Positions 15,530-24,183 of a stretch of DNA of 64,000 nucleotides are shown here, piece by piece (within the stretch, counting starts at the first letter, position 1; each line of letters starts with the position of its first letter). Where the stretch lies: the NCBI RefSeq assembly GCF_010120595.1, contig NZ_CP038020.1, forward strand, positions 868,001 through 932,000. Reading direction: 5' to 3'. The translations under genes and the position numbers were made by a program. The stretch comes from Streptococcus thermophilus (GTDB lineage: Bacteria > Bacillota > Bacilli > Lactobacillales > Streptococcaceae). Below the pieces are notes generated by a model. That model was not told the DNA's origin and did not search any database. It saw only the letters and a list, made by a program, of their open reading frames with translations.

Positions 15530-16390
15530 ATGGATTTCATCACGAGATTAAAAGCTGAAAGAAACGGGAAGGTTCATGGTGGGATATATGATATTACACA
15601 GAAGCGCTTTGCCTATAACTCAAACAAAATAGAGGGAAGCCGTCTGACAGAAGAACAAACTAGCTTTATTTATGAGACAAAAACGATTGCCAACATCGGG
15701 GGAACAGGTATCAAGATTGATGACCTTGTAGAGACCACCAACCATTTTAAGTGCTTTGATTATATCCTTGATACCGTCAACGAACCGCTAACAGAAGACT
15801 ATATCAAAAAACTTCATAGCTTATTAAAGAGTGGGACGAGTTCGGAACACAACCCGATAGCCCCTGTAGGGCGCTATAAAGTGCTTCAGAATGAAGTAGG
15901 TCAGATAGCGACAGCAGACGTTGATCGTACAGAAGATGAAATGCTTGCTCTGATGATTGGCTACGGCTTAAAAGAAAATAAAGACTTGGCTTATCTTACT
16001 AGCTTTCATGCTCAATTTGAACAGATTCATCCTTTCGCAGATGGCAATGGTCGGGTAGGTCGGTTGATTCTTTATAAAGAATGCTTGAAGGAAGGCATCA
16101 CACCTTTTATAGTGGATGACTTGAACAAAGCCAGTTATTATAGTGCTCTTGAAGCTTTTCAAATAAATGACGAAAGACAGCCATTACTTGATTATTTCCG
16201 CTCGGAGCAGAAATTCTATGCTAACTATCTCAAAAATAAAGGCTTTGAAGGAAAAATCAATGAAGCAAAAGACGGTGATGTTATAAAAAAGCCTGAAGGC
16301 TTTTCTGAGAAATTGGAAAGGCTGAAGAAAGAAACTCAAGGCACTACAAAGAAGGTAGCCCCCAGCAAAGAAGAAGACCTTTCTCTTTAG
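15530..16390 (+). CDS. Fic-domain AMPylase with built-in inhibitory helix
   Basis: A 286-residue Fic protein. The catalytic motif HPFADGNGRVGR (residues 167-178) is canonical for transfer of AMP from ATP to hydroxyl side chains. Near the N-terminus SNKIEG (about residues 31-36) fits the (S/T)xxxE(G/N) inhibitory helix of class II Fic proteins, where the glutamate blocks productive ATP binding. The C-terminal tail is charged and probably disordered. ATG 15530 follows AGGAGGG. It lies directly downstream of the partition genes under the same type of repeat array. A maintenance or host-modifying role is likely; the target is unknown. No separate antitoxin gene is visible. Confidence 0.88.
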   Translation: MDFITRLKAERNGKVHGGIYDITQKRFAYNSNKIEGSRLTEEQTSFIYETKTIANIGGTGIKIDDLVETTNHFKCFDYILDTVNEPLTEDYIKKLHSLLKSGTSSEHNPIAPVGRYKVLQNEVGQIATADVDRTEDEMLALMIGYGLKENKDLAYLTSFHAQFEQIHPFADGNGRVGRLILYKECLKEGITPFIVDDLNKASYYSALEAFQINDERQPLLDYFRSEQKFYANYLKNKGFEGKINEAKDGDVIKKPEGFSEKLERLKKETQGTTKKVAPSKEEDLSL

Positions 16391-16473
16391 ATAGCTATTT
16401 TAATCATGGTATAAATAGTTATTAAAATCAATATAAAAATAATGACAAATATTATTGTAATAATAGTGACCTT
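16390..16473. repeat. Array E: 12-bp repeats downstream of fic
   Basis: Repeats in 12-bp phase start at the fic stop codon, for example AATCAATATAAA (16426-16437). Later units decay, for example AATAATGACAAA. The array precedes a terminator and the transposase gene. It could extend the centromere or control the transposase. Confidence 0.65.
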
Positions 16474-16496
16474 TCCAAATGGAGAGGTCTTTTTTT
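16468..16496 (+). terminator. Terminator between fic and transposase
   Basis: GACCTTTCC (16468-16476) and GGAGAGGTC (16481-16489) form a stem with one mismatch and an AAAT loop, followed by seven T residues. Confidence 0.8.
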
Positions 16497-16546
16497 CTTG
16501 TCTAGATTTTCGCTATAATAAGCGTATTGTAAGAAAGGGGTAAGAG

Positions 16547-17884
16547 ATGATGCTAGATGAAAGAGTTTTTTCAGAACGTTTGAGAATAGATAATCAGAAA
16601 ACCTTCCTGAAGATGATTGAAGATTATGAGAAGTCTATTGTCCCGAGTATGAGAGCACAAGGCTTCAAGAGAATCAATCAGAAGGAGCGGACAGTCATTT
16701 TCTCTTTTGGAGAGATGACTTTTTCAAGGAGCAGATGGAAAAAGGGGGATACGGTTAGAATCCCAGTAGATGAAAAATTGGGACTTGAGCCACGGTCACG
16801 GTTTTCCCAAGAACTCCTTTACCAAATTACAAGGCTATCTAACTATATGCCATATCGGAAAGTGGTTGAAGTGATGGAACTTCTCAAGTCAATATATATC
16901 ACGAAAAACACTGTTCAGCACGCTCTCGATGTCGCAGGTCATCTCCTTGAGGATAAAGCTGACTATGATTCCTTATCAGCAGATAGGTCAGCCGATAGAC
17001 CAAGCAAAATCAAAGCCGAACGGCTGTATATTGAAGGGGACGGCGTTTGGGTCAAACAGTCCACTCCTAACAAGCAAGGGAAGTCCGTAGAACTCAGTCA
17101 TTTTGTCGTCCATACAGGGAGCAAGAAGGGTAAAAGAAATATCCTGAAGGATAAATTTGAGGTCGTATCGACACACTATCATCAGGCTAAAGATAAACTC
17201 CTTGAATTGATTATGGAGCGCTTTGAGATAACGCCTGAAACGGTCATTGTAACCAACTCAGACGGTGGGAAGGGCTACTCTCCTAATCTCTTCAAAGAGC
17301 TTGTCAGTGGGTTCAGACCTAAAGAGCATTTTTATTTTTGGGATGCTTTCCACGTAAATCAAGCTATTAAGACACAGCTGAGGCCATTTCCTTCAGAACT
17401 GATTAAGCAAGCATTTCAAGCCCTCAAAAATCGGGATAAGAGCCAGCTGAAGACAGTGCTAGATACAGCTGAATCATTGATCGATAGTGACGAGAAACTA
17501 GCAACTTTTCAACGTTTCGGACGGCAACTCTTGAGAAATTTCAAATACACGGAAAGTCCTGAAGCCTTTGGTCTTTCCTCAAGTGGTATTGGTATCATGG
17601 AGTCTCAGCATCGTAAAATCACGTATCGGATGAAAAACAGGGGGATGTATTGGAGTAAGAAGGGCGCAGATACCATGAGCCAGACTATTCTTTTAAGCCA
17701 TTCAGAAGAATTGAGAGACCTCTTTTTTGGAGAATGGCGACAATCCTATCAAAAAATAAAAGACCAAGAAAGTAATCTCCTTGGTCAATTTTGCGATGTC
17801 CAATCCTTCTATACATTGCCCCGTTTAAAGCGTCCGAATGTTAAGCCAAAATATGGTGTAAGCCTTATAGAAGAAAGAAACTAA
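16547..17884 (+). CDS. ISLre2-like DDE transposase at the end of the conjugative element
   Basis: A 445-residue transposase resembling the ISLre2/UPF0236 type. The N-terminal half has the typical MRAQGFKRINQKERTV and FSRSRWKKGD stretches with a helix-turn-helix around residues 90-130. Acidic catalytic candidates are in IEGDGVWV, VTNSDGGKGYSP and FWDAFHVNQ, and a glutamate is in GIMESQHRK. TnGBS elements move by transposases of this Mutator-like superfamily, with the gene placed at the element end. No truncation is seen. Two ATGs (16547, 16550) follow GAAAGGGG. Other genes of the region give no alternative integrase, so this is the likely mobility enzyme for the whole element. A simple nested IS is the alternative. 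Confidence 0.8.
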   Translation: MMLDERVFSERLRIDNQKTFLKMIEDYEKSIVPSMRAQGFKRINQKERTVIFSFGEMTFSRSRWKKGDTVRIPVDEKLGLEPRSRFSQELLYQITRLSNYMPYRKVVEVMELLKSIYITKNTVQHALDVAGHLLEDKADYDSLSADRSADRPSKIKAERLYIEGDGVWVKQSTPNKQGKSVELSHFVVHTGSKKGKRNILKDKFEVVSTHYHQAKDKLLELIMERFEITPETVIVTNSDGGKGYSPNLFKELVSGFRPKEHFYFWDAFHVNQAIKTQLRPFPSELIKQAFQALKNRDKSQLKTVLDTAESLIDSDEKLATFQRFGRQLLRNFKYTESPEAFGLSSSGIGIMESQHRKITYRMKNRGMYWSKKGADTMSQTILLSHSEELRDLFFGEWRQSYQKIKDQESNLLGQFCDVQSFYTLPRLKRPNVKPKYGVSLIEERN

Positions 17885-17896
17885 ATATCAAAAAAA

Positions 17897-17917
17897 CCTT
17901 GAGATGTCAAGGCTTTT
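17897..17917 (+). terminator. Terminator after the transposase
   Basis: CCTTGA (17897-17902) and TCAAGG (17907-17912) pair around GATG, followed by CTTTT. It lies at or just inside the inferred right end of the element. Confidence 0.65.
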
Positions 17918-17940
17918 AAGAATGTTTTCACAGAAAATGC

Positions 17941-17968
17941 TTGCATTTTGATACGATTGTGATATAAT
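17941..17968 (+). promoter_or_regulatory. Sigma-A promoter at the element-chromosome junction
   Basis: TTGCAT (17941-17946), a 16-bp spacer and TATAAT (17963-17968) form a good vegetative promoter. It would drive the candidate RNA that follows. The element end inferred for TnGBS insertions, 15-17 bp upstream of a -35 box, falls at about 17,924-17,926. Confidence 0.75.
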
Positions 17969-17974
17969 ATGATT

Positions 17975-18145
17975 ATAGAAAAACACGAAGAAAAGACGAA
18001 AGGTGCGCTAACACCTTCCGCCTTACCGATTAAACAACGTACACTTGTTCAATCAGCTTATAAGTATTGTATCATCAAAAGAACAATAATTCAAGACTGA
18101 AACAAGTGAAAAAATTAACGTTTCGGTCTTTATTCTCGTTCTATT
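17975..18145 (+). ncRNA. Candidate structured small RNA upstream of alaS
   Basis: No ORF occupies this stretch. It follows a promoter and has three successive hairpins: AAGGTG/CACCTT (18000-18017), GATTAAACAA/TTGTTCAATC with one mismatch (18028-18054), and AAGACTGAAAC/GTTTCGGTCTT (18093-18130), the last followed by a weak T-rich run. alaS has its own promoter and T-box downstream, so this transcript is probably independent. I cannot match it to a known RNA family. Confidence 0.45.
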
Positions 18146-18198
18146 GATGATTTTTCGTTTTCTCCCAAAAACAGACACACTCTAATGTTGTTATCAAC

Positions 18199-18227
18199 TT
18201 GACCTAAGACCTAAAACACGTTAAAAT
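18199..18227 (+). promoter_or_regulatory. alaS promoter
   Basis: TTGACC (18199-18204), a 17-bp spacer and TAAAAT (18222-18227) lie immediately upstream of the T-box leader. Confidence 0.7.
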
Positions 18228-18234
18228 GGAAAGT

Positions 18235-18450
18235 AACAAAGAGTTTTAATGTTAGGAAACTCTGAGTCTTCCCTTTGAGAAAGGTAATCATTGATTCGGA
18301 TACAGAAAAGTGGCGGTCGCTGCGAGCCATGGACGGATGAGATTACTTGCTACTCAAAGTTTAAAATTTAAGAAAAATAAGAATGACAAGGTCATTGAAT
18401 GAAGGTGGTACCGCGGTTCACGTCGCCCTTCGTTTAGTGGTTTTGTCTTT
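18235..18450 (+). promoter_or_regulatory. T-box leader of alaS
   Basis: The leader contains the conserved T-box GAAGGTGGTACCGCGG at 18401-18416, followed by a GC-rich element and a T-rich tail that would form the competing terminator. Upstream lies the long stem I region; a GCT alanine codon at 18319-18321 (GGTCGCTGCGAG) is the probable specifier. Uncharged tRNA-Ala would stabilise the antiterminator and switch alaS on. Confidence 0.88.
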
Positions 18451-18505
18451 TATTCTTTTAGTATTTTCTAATTGGTATAAATTAAGAAATAATTAAGGAG
18501 AAATA

Positions 18506-21124
18506 ATGAAACAACTTACTTCAGCACAAATTCGCCAAATGTGGCTTGATTTCTGGAAATCAAAAGGTCATGCTGTTGAACCATCAGCTAACTTGGTTCC
18601 AGTTAACGACCCAACTCTTCTTTGGATTAACTCAGGGGTTGCCACTCTGAAGAAATACTTTGATGGCTCTGTGATTCCTGAAAATCCACGTATCACCAAC
18701 TCACAAAAGGCTATCCGTACCAATGATATCGAAAACGTTGGTAAGACGGCTCGTCACCACACGATGTTTGAAATGCTTGGTAACTTCTCAGTTGGTGATT
18801 ACTTCCGTGATGAGGCTATCGAGTGGGGTTATGAGCTTTTGACAAGCCCAGAGTGGTTTGATCTTCCAAAAGACAAACTTTACATGACTTATTACCCGGA
18901 TGATAAAGATTCATACAACCGTTGGATTGCTTGTGGAGTTGAGCCAAGTCACTTAATTCCAATCGAAGATAATTTCTGGGAAATCGGTGCAGGTCCTTCT
19001 GGACCAGATACTGAGATCTTCTTTGATCGTGGAGAAGAATTTGACCCTGACAATATTGGTATTCGCTTGCTTGAAGAGGATATTGAAAACGACCGTTACA
19101 TTGAAATTTGGAACATCGTTTTGTCACAATTTAATGCAGATCCAGCTGTTCCACGTTCAGAATACAAAGAGCTTCCTAATAAAAACATTGATACGGGTGC
19201 AGGTCTTGAACGTCTTGCAGCCGTAATGCAAGGGGCTAAAACAAACTTTGAAACAGACCTTTTCATCCCTATTATTCGTGAAATTGAAAAAATGTCTGGT
19301 AAAGCTTATGATCCAGATGGTGAAACATTGAGCTTCAAAGTTATCGCAGACCACATACGTTCATTGGCCTTTGCTATCGGTGATGGAGCTCTTCCAGGTA
19401 ATGAAGGCCGTGGTTATGTTCTTCGTCGTCTTCTCCGTCGTGCCGTAATGCACGGTCGTCGTCTTGGTATTTCTGATGCTTTCTTGTATAAACTTGTCCC
19501 AACTGTTGGTCAAATCATGGAAAGCTATTACCCAGAAGTTCTTGAGAAGAAAGACTTTATCGAGAAAATTGTTAAACGTGAAGAAGAAACCTTTGCACGT
19601 ACTATCGATGCAGGTTCAAGCATGCTTGATGAACTTCTTGCTAACCTTAAGAAATCTGGTAAAGATACGCTTGAAGGTAAAGATATCTTTAAACTTTACG
19701 ATACTTACGGATTCCCAGTGGAATTGACAGAAGAATTAGCTGAAGACGAAGGCTTCAAGATTGACCATGAAGGTTTCAAAGCTGCCATGAAAGAACAACA
19801 AGACCGTGCGCGTGCTAGCGTGGTTAAAGGTGGGTCTATGGGTATGCAAAATGAAACTCTTGCTAACATCACTGAACCATCTGAGTTCTTGTATGAAGCG
19901 GAAACTGCAGAAAGTCGTTTGAGCGTAATCGTTGCTGATGATGCTCGTCATGATAGTGTAAATTCTGGCCAGGCTCTTCTTGTCTTTGAACAAACACCAT
20001 TCTACGCTGAAATGGGTGGACAAGTAGCAGACCACGGTATTATTTCAGATGCAGCGGGTACTACTGTTGCGCGTGTTGTTGATGTTCAACGTGCACCAAA
20101 TGGACAAGCTCTTCATACTGTTGAGGTTGAAGGTGAACTTGTTGTCGGAGCTAACTACAAACTTGAAATTGACCACTCACGTCGTCACCGTGTTATGAAA
20201 AACCACACAGCAACTCACCTCTTGCATGCTGCCCTTCACAACATCGTTGGTAATCACGCAGTCCAAGCCGGTTCTCTTAACGAGCAAGAATTCTTGCGTT
20301 TCGACTTCACTCACTTTGAGGCGGTAACTCCAGAAGAATTACGTGCTATCGAAGAACAGGTCAACGAAGAAATCTGGAAAGCAACTCCAGTAACAACTAT
20401 TGAAACAGATATTGACACTGCTAAGTCAATGGGAGCTATGGCCCTCTTTGGTGAAAAATATGGTAAGCGTGTTCGTGTCGTTTCAATCGGCGACTACTCT
20501 GTTGAGCTTTGTGGTGGTACTCACGTTGCCAACACAGCTGAAATCGGTATGTTCAAGATTGTTAAAGAAGAAGGTATCGGTTCAGGAACACGTCGTATCT
20601 TGGCAGTTACATCACGTGAAGCTTACCTTGCTTATCGTGAAGAAGAAGATGCCCTCAAATCAATCGCAGCAACACTTAAGGCTCCACAATTGAGAGAAGT
20701 GCCTAACAAGGTTGCTAGCCTTCAAGAGCAATTGCATGCCCTTCAAAAAGAAAATGCTACTCTTAAAGAAAAAGCAGCTGCCGCTGCCGCTGGTGACGTC
20801 TTCAAAGATGTTAAAGAAGCTAACGGTGTTCGTTACATTGCTAGCCAAGTAGAAGTTTCTGATGCTGGTGCCCTTCGTACTTTTGCTGACCAATGGAAAC
20901 AAGCAGACTACTCAGATGTTCTTGTCCTTGCGGCTCACATCAGAGAAAAAGTTAATGTCCTTGTAGCAAGTAAGTCTGAAAACGTTCACGCAGGTAATCT
21001 TATCAAGGTTCTTGCACCAATCGTATCAGGTCGTGGTGGTGGTAAACCAGATATGGCTATGGCCGGTGGTAGCGATGCTAACAGTATCCAAGATCTTCTC
21101 TCAGCAGTAGCAGAACAGTTTTAA
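18506..21124 (+). CDS. alaS: Alanyl-tRNA synthetase
   Basis: A full-length 872-residue class II synthetase. The N-terminal catalytic core starts [21 protein letters not shown] and includes [18 protein letters not shown] and [11 protein letters not shown]. The editing domain has the zinc-binding set [11 protein letters not shown] and CGGTHVANT, and the C-Ala oligomerisation domain ends with [14 protein letters not shown]. It charges tRNA-Ala in the cytoplasm. ATG 18506 follows AAGGAG and a T-box leader. Codon use is of the highly expressed type. A terminator follows. Confidence 0.98.
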   Translation: MKQLTSAQIRQMWLDFWKSKGHAVEPSANLVPVNDPTLLWINSGVATLKKYFDGSVIPENPRITNSQKAIRTNDIENVGKTARHHTMFEMLGNFSVGDYFRDEAIEWGYELLTSPEWFDLPKDKLYMTYYPDDKDSYNRWIACGVEPSHLIPIEDNFWEIGAGPSGPDTEIFFDRGEEFDPDNIGIRLLEEDIENDRYIEIWNIVLSQFNADPAVPRSEYKELPNKNIDTGAGLERLAAVMQGAKTNFETDLFIPIIREIEKMSGKAYDPDGETLSFKVIADHIRSLAFAIGDGALPGNEGRGYVLRRLLRRAVMHGRRLGISDAFLYKLVPTVGQIMESYYPEVLEKKDFIEKIVKREEETFARTIDAGSSMLDELLANLKKSGKDTLEGKDIFKLYDTYGFPVELTEELAEDEGFKIDHEGFKAAMKEQQDRARASVVKGGSMGMQNETLANITEPSEFLYEAETAESRLSVIVADDARHDSVNSGQALLVFEQTPFYAEMGGQVADHGIISDAAGTTVARVVDVQRAPNGQALHTVEVEGELVVGANYKLEIDHSRRHRVMKNHTATHLLHAALHNIVGNHAVQAGSLNEQEFLRFDFTHFEAVTPEELRAIEEQVNEEIWKATPVTTIETDIDTAKSMGAMALFGEKYGKRVRVVSIGDYSVELCGGTHVANTAEIGMFKIVKEEGIGSGTRRILAVTSREAYLAYREEEDALKSIAATLKAPQLREVPNKVASLQEQLHALQKENATLKEKAAAAAAGDVFKDVKEANGVRYIASQVEVSDAGALRTFADQWKQADYSDVLVLAAHIREKVNVLVASKSENVHAGNLIKVLAPIVSGRGGGKPDMAMAGGSDANSIQDLLSAVAEQF

Positions 21125-21151
21125 GATGTGATACAATAAAAGAAACTTAAA

Positions 21152-21178
21152 AGGTAGGATGAAAATCCTATCTTTTTT
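21152..21178 (+). terminator. alaS terminator
   Basis: AGGTAGGAT, loop GAAA and ATCCTATCT form a stem with one G-U type pair, followed by a T run. Confidence 0.85.
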
Positions 21179-21209
21179 CTTAAAAAAATTAGTAATAATA
21201 TTGAAATAA

Positions 21210-21239
21210 TTGTAAAAAAATATTTCAAAGGGGTATAAT
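21210..21239 (+). promoter_or_regulatory. Promoter of first surface-protein pseudogene
   Basis: TTGTAA (21210-21215), an 18-bp spacer and TATAAT (21234-21239) lie about 47 bp before the coding start. Confidence 0.6.
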
Positions 21240-21285
21240 AAAAGTGTGAAAACGGTTCCTATTTTTTTATCAAACAGCCTAGAAA

Positions 21286-22781
21286 GTGAGAGTGATCAAA
21301 AAGAGAAAGGCATATGTTTTTAAGGAACGTCAACGTTACTCAATACGTAAATATTCTTTTAGAGCTACATCAGTTTTGATTGGTGCAAGTTTGATGCTTG
21401 GTGGACATGTTTTGGCTCAGGAACAAGCCAATAGCGTAAGTTCCAGCAAGGACTATGAAGTTATTTTAAATAATTCTGAAGCACCACAATTTGAGCAGGC
21501 AACTTAGGAAGCTGTTACCGATGTTCTCAATGAACCTGTGTCAAAATCGGAAGCACCAAGACCTAATCTTACCAGCAGTGAAGTTGCTTCTGTTTCTAAA
21601 TCAGAGGTGGCTAGCCCACGTTCTGAAGCGACGTCAGTGGCTAGTTCAGAAGTGGCAAGTGAAATTGACCGTTAAGCGACTTCAGAAGTTGCTGAAGCTA
21701 GACCTACTGACCGTGAAGCTGTCGATACTAGTCTTCGGACTGTCTCAACTAATGCTAGTCATCCTGGTGCAGATGGTCTAGTGACTGCTGATGTTTTTCT
21801 TGATATCCCATCATACGGTACGTTTTATTTCCGTCGTACAACTGAAATTCGTACAGCTCCAGTCATGGATATCAAACCTACTTTTGTCTTTAGTTCAGGC
21901 GACCATGTTATCTATGACAAGGTCTTGAAGAGAGACAATCACCAATGGATTTCTTATGTGTCATACAATGGTACTCGTCGTTATGTCGACCTAGGTGTTG
22001 TCGTAGAGTCTCTGGCTAAACCAAGAGGCGACATGGCTATTGAAAGTCATGATAATGGTGACTTTAGCGTGGTTATCAGTAATGTATCAGATCAAAATGG
22101 TGTCGTAGGAGTGTCTGTTCCAATCTGGTCTGAAAGGAATGGCCAAGATGACATCATTTGGTACAATGCGACTCGTCTTAATAATCGTAACTACAAGGTT
22201 AATGTCGGTCTAAGTGACCACAAGAATGAACGTGGTCTCTACAATGTACATCTTTACTTTGTTGAAACTAATGGTAAATTAGTTGGTGTGGGTGGCACAA
22301 CTCACACAGTTCCTGCCAAGGTTGAAGAAACTCATATAACTACTGGCCATAGCCTTCCTGACTCAGGAACTTATACCTTCAAAGAACGTTCTATTATTAA
22401 AGCAGAACCAAGTGTCGTAAGCCCAGAGTTGGCCTACTATGATGCTGGTATGTCTGTTAACTATGACAAAGTGGTGACTGCAGATGGTCATACATGGCTC
22501 TCTTATGTTAGTCGTGGAGGTAACCGCCGTTACATTGCTATTGATGGTAAGGCAACAGCAGTTGCTCAATCAGCAAGCCCAAGCCTAGCGATAACTGGAA
22601 CCTATACCTTTACAAAACCTAGCTCTATTAAGGCTCAACCAAGTGTTGCTAGCCCAGAGTTAGCCTACTATGATAAGGTCATGTCCGTTCGCTATGACAA
22701 GGTCCTAACAGCTGATGGCCACACCTGGTTGTCTTATGTAACCTATAGCGTTTAAGACGCTATGTGGTGGATATTTCTTAA
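21286..22781 (+). pseudogene. Decayed YSIRK/SH3b surface protein, copy 1
   Basis: One reading frame from GTG 21286 is broken by TAG at 21505-21507 and TAA at 21673-21675, and a frameshift near 22,755 moves the last codons (RYVVDIS, TAA at 22779-22781) out of frame. The N-terminus is a YSIRK-type signal peptide (RYSIRKYSFRATSVLIGASL), followed by a Ser/Glu/Val-rich stalk, an SH3b-type domain (FYFRRTTEIRTAP), a GBS-Bsp-like domain (about 22,020-22,320) and two more SH3b repeats. Such modules bind cell wall or polymers. The intact start may once have been the ATC now at 21295 (GTGATCAAA). Copy 2 is a paralogue immediately downstream. Confidence 0.88.
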
Positions 22782-22813
22782 GAGTTGTAACATCACTCTC
22801 TTTAACTAGTACG

Positions 22814-22847
22814 AAAAAGATTACTATTTGTTTAGTAATCTTTTTAC
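22814..22847 (+). terminator. Terminator after surface pseudogene 1
   Basis: AAAAAGATTACTA (22814-22826) and TAGTAATCTTTTT (22833-22845) form a perfect 13-bp stem with a six-base loop and T-run. The rest of the 300-bp gap to the next pseudogene holds only its promoter. Confidence 0.88.
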
Positions 22848-23021
22848 TTTTGATTTTTAGAAAATAACGAATATATAAATATAAGTCGGTCATTTTTGTC
22901 GATTATGACGAAAATCGGATAGTTTATGAGTTTATGATTAAAGTGGGAACAAGTCAAAAAAATTGGTATACTAGTGGGCAAGTGAGAAATATTTAGTAAT
23001 ATTTTGTAAAACACTTGTAAT

Positions 23022-23050
23022 GTTTGTTACCTAGCGTTACAATCAACCTG
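23022..23050 (+). promoter_or_regulatory. Promoter of second surface-protein pseudogene
   Basis: TTGTAA (23022-23027), a 17-bp spacer and TACAAT (23045-23050). GTTACC and GTTACA words overlap it. Confidence 0.6.
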
Positions 23051-23081
23051 TAACATCAATTTGATAGGGAGAATAATTGAT

Positions 23082-24051
23082 ATGAAACGAGAAAAATTTT
23101 TACACGAACAATAACGTTTTTCAATTCGTAAATATTCTTTTGGGGCTGCGTCAGTTCTTTTAGGAGCTAGTTTGGTCTTTGCGAGCCAAGCTTTGGCTGA
23201 CGAACACCACGAAGTAGCAACAACCTCAGATACCATTTTGCGTGCGACTTCAGATAGTGATGCTATGACAGCGACTGATATTTTCAGTGGCGTAGCAACA
23301 GATGGAGTAGCGTCAAGTAATAAAGCAAGCCAAGTCTCAACAACTAGCCAAACCGCTAGTGAAGCTGCTACTAGCGAGGCTACAAGTGAAGTGAGTGCTA
23401 GTATCTCACAAGCAGCATATAAAACATCTGAATCAACAGTTGCCAGCTCAGAAGCAGCAAGTGGTACAAATACTTCATCTGAAACAGTCACTAACTTTGA
23501 TGTATCTGCCTTAACGAGAGCAGCTGTCAATACTAGTTTGGTGAGCCAACCGGATACAACTACAGCAAGCGGCCTTCTAAGCCAAGGAACTTATGTCTAC
23601 AAGGAGCGTACAGAAATAAAGAATCAACCGAAGGTTTCTGCCAAGGCTGAATTCTATGTGAATCCAGGGGGACAGCGTCTTTTACGACCAAGTCGTGACA
23701 GCTGACGGCTACCAATGGATTAGCTACAAATCATACTCTGGTGTGCGTTATTATGCTCAAGTGAAACCGGTGGAAGCTGGTAGTGGTGACGGTAATAGTG
23801 GTAATGGGAATGGGAATCCTTCTAATGACGCTTAGGCCACAACAGGTGCTTTGAACATCCCAGCGACAGGAACTTTCTACTTTACACGCGATACAGATAT
23901 TAAGAAGGAACCAAAAGAAGACCTCAAACCCACTTTTGTTTTTGGCAAGGGAGACCATGTCATCTATGATAAGGTTTTGACAGCCGATGGCCGCACATGG
24001 CTCTCATACATGACAATGAGTGGTGCTCGTCGTTACGTCAATATTGCTTAA
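23082..24051 (+). pseudogene. Decayed YSIRK/SH3b surface protein, copy 2
   Basis: ATG 23082 follows AGGGAG, but TAA at 23112-23114 interrupts the YSIRK signal peptide (RFSIRKYSFGAASVLLGASL). The frame then runs through a Ser/Thr/Ala-rich stalk and an SH3b domain until one extra G in a five-G run (about 23,667-23,671) shifts it. The restored frame meets TAG at 23833-23835 before a second SH3b domain that ends RRYVNIA. Three independent lesions show long decay. The last SH3b domain is close to those of copy 1. Confidence 0.88.
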
Positions 24052-24056
24052 TGAGA

Positions 24057-24095
24057 TAAAAAGTCTGGTTAGACAATGTGTCCAGCCTTTTTTGA
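24057..24095 (+). terminator. Terminator after surface pseudogene 2
   Basis: AAGTCTGG and CCAGCCTT pair with one mismatch around a 13-base loop, followed by a run of T. Confidence 0.7.
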
Positions 24096-24183
24096 TAGCC
24101 TCTCTTTATCAGATGATTGAATTTTTCAATTTTTGTGATGTCTTTTGGAGTGCTATAATGGTTAACATAGAATCGAGGTTACT

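Larger units (their letters stand above)
1..17925. mobile_element. Right part of a TnGBS-like integrative conjugative element
   Basis: The span groups a TcpC-like channel protein, PcfB/VirD4 coupling pair, TopB, LtrC-like primase, relaxase, resolvase, ParA/RHH partition genes, a Fic protein and a terminal ISLre2-like DDE transposase. Conjugation plus plasmid partition plus a terminal DDE transposase is the known signature of TnGBS elements, which insert about 15-17 bp upstream of the -35 box of sigma-A promoters. Here the transposase terminator ends near 17,917 and a good promoter (TTGCAT, 16 bp, TATAAT) begins at 17,941. The right boundary near 17,925 is inferred from that rule, since no terminal repeat could be matched without the left end. 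Integrase-type genes are absent. The left end and the other channel genes (VirB4, VirB6 types) lie outside the window. Confidence 0.6.

Noticed and set aside
14106..16473. CRISPR array
   Set aside because: Repeats are 12 bp, degenerate and directly abutting, with no spacers or cas genes.
1..17925. Prophage
   Set aside because: There are no capsid, portal, terminase, lysin or tail genes; the content is conjugation and partition.
21505..21675. Programmed stop-codon readthrough or recoding in surface gene 1
   Set aside because: The stops differ (TAG, TAA), lack recoding contexts, and occur with frameshifts in both copies; decay is simpler.
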